42,503 nucleotides of DNA, from assembly GCF_001949145.1 (NCBI RefSeq), contig NW_019091394.1, positions 1,523,961 through 1,566,463 of the forward strand, read 5' to 3'. Of the stretch, positions 41,615-42,503 are shown one piece after another. Position 1 is the first letter of the stretch. The number at the start of each line of letters is the position of its first letter. The notes under the pieces were generated by a model that saw only the letters and a program-made list of their open reading frames with translations, did no database searches and had not been told where the DNA came from. The DNA is from Acanthaster planci. Taxonomy: Eukaryota; Echinodermata; Asteroidea; Valvatida; Acanthasteridae. The translations under genes were made by a program, and so were the position numbers.

Positions 41615-42503
41615 GTAAGTTAGTGTAGTACATTTACATTTGAGAGAATCTACGCAGTTCCTCCTCCCATTCCAAGAATTTCATGCTGCAACGTCAGGCC
41701 TGTTGCATTTGAAGAACTTTTAATTCAATCGTCAATCAATCTCGCTTATTTCTTCACATAACAATACGGTAAACATTGAAAATTATTCACAGATTTACAG
41801 CAATAAATGGGGATGGGTGCCTGTGAAAAGGAGAGCTTGTCTAGTACTACTACTAGGCTAGTACTAGTAGTAGTGTGGAAAGAGCATGAATAAAATTAAG
41901 ACCTTATCTACAACCGTATCCGGGCAAACAAAAATAGCTATCTTCACTCATTGTACCTCCACCAAACCATGTCAGATGTTCTGCGACTCTTATCTTGGCG
42001 CTTTCAAGACCGAAATTGACAAAATTTATATTGCTGTTCTGTCCTAACAAGTTCATTTTACAAATTAATTCTTTTAGTTGCAACCAGATCCCTCGCGGCG
42101 TCATCTGTACGGGACAGCCAGAATTTTGGCGATTGTGCAGTACCCAGCAGAAGCAGAAGAGAATGAAAAAAAAAAACTGAGGGGCGAACTTACTGTTACT
42201 TAGGCCTAGCCGACCCCCAGACCAGTGGGGTCCGGCGTGGAGCAGATGTCCGACCCCGCGGTTGAAAATACATACCAATAGAGGCCTAACACATTGCCAT
42301 TTCGCCTTTGAAAATGTTTTTGACTCGGATTCATATTATCAATGAAGTGTTGTTACATCAGTATCTACATGTACATTCTTCATGCTCTTTCAACCATGCC
42401 AACAACATTCTTGGGATGATCTGGAACTGGCCTACATGTACATCATACAACTTTTGATGTCGGACTTTGTAAATTACTGACAAAACAGGCTCAAGGCCCC
42501 TAC
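41615..42503 (+). other. Profilin intron 1 (partial)
   Basis: No second profilin exon was found. It contains a short perfect hairpin (actactactag at 41846-41856 against ctagtagtagt at 41864-41874) and two acatgtacat motifs near the end. Confidence 0.65.

Noticed and set aside
42050-42180. Search for profilin exon 2 in the last 900 bases
   Set aside because: No frame there resembles the middle of profilin; the open frame at 41995-42180 ends in a Lys run from poly-A and has no family features.

Overview
This is a eukaryotic genomic window. Genes are split by GT-AG introns, exons are GC-rich and introns/UTRs AT-rich, and there are tRNA-derived SINE-like repeats, several foldback/MITE-like elements and many TACATGTA palindromes. 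The gene content (an FNDC3 ortholog, an RNF13/RNF167 ortholog and a profilin) and the repeat style suggest an invertebrate deuterostome (amphioxus, hemichordate or echinoderm type). The species cannot be fixed from sequence alone. All three recognised genes are on the + strand.

Layout. (1) 1-13517: the 3' two thirds of an FNDC3A/FNDC3B ortholog. Fourteen exons join in phase into 784 codons covering one partial and seven complete fibronectin type III domains plus a C-terminal tail-anchor helix; the 5' end lies before the window. (2) 13518 to about 20450: AT-rich, repeat-poor sequence, probably a very long FNDC3 3' UTR ending at an AATAAA with GT-rich sequence behind it. (3) About 20450-27785: repeat-rich spacer with a foldback element at 21793-21937, a SINE-like copy, a long inverted repeat around a 72-N assembly gap, a 59-bp minisatellite, a palindromic ACATGT tract and a TA-flanked MITE. 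(4) 27786-37162: an RNF13/RNF167-type PA-TM-RING E3 ubiquitin ligase, nine constitutive or canonical coding exons giving 449 aa, plus a tenth, alternative exon. Its 3' UTR runs to an AATAAA at 40906 and contains a MITE with perfect 22-bp terminal repeats. (5) 41456-41614: first coding exon of a profilin just downstream, behind a CpG-rich candidate promoter; the rest lies beyond the window.

The most notable observation is in the RNF gene. The transmembrane segment is encoded by two candidate exons, 32273-32378 and 33932-34037. Both are exactly 106 nt, have the same entry and exit phase, are flanked by good splice sites and encode related 36-residue segments. Because 106 is not a multiple of 3, using both or neither breaks the frame, so they behave as a mutually exclusive pair swapping the membrane anchor of the ligase. 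Second, the RNF13/167-profilin neighbourhood recalls the human RNF13-PFN2 and RNF167-PFN1 pairs, suggesting an old linkage that predates the vertebrate genome duplications.

The genes do not form an operon. FNDC3 is a membrane-anchored FN3 scaffold, the RNF protein is an endolysosomal ubiquitin ligase and profilin is an actin-monomer-binding protein.
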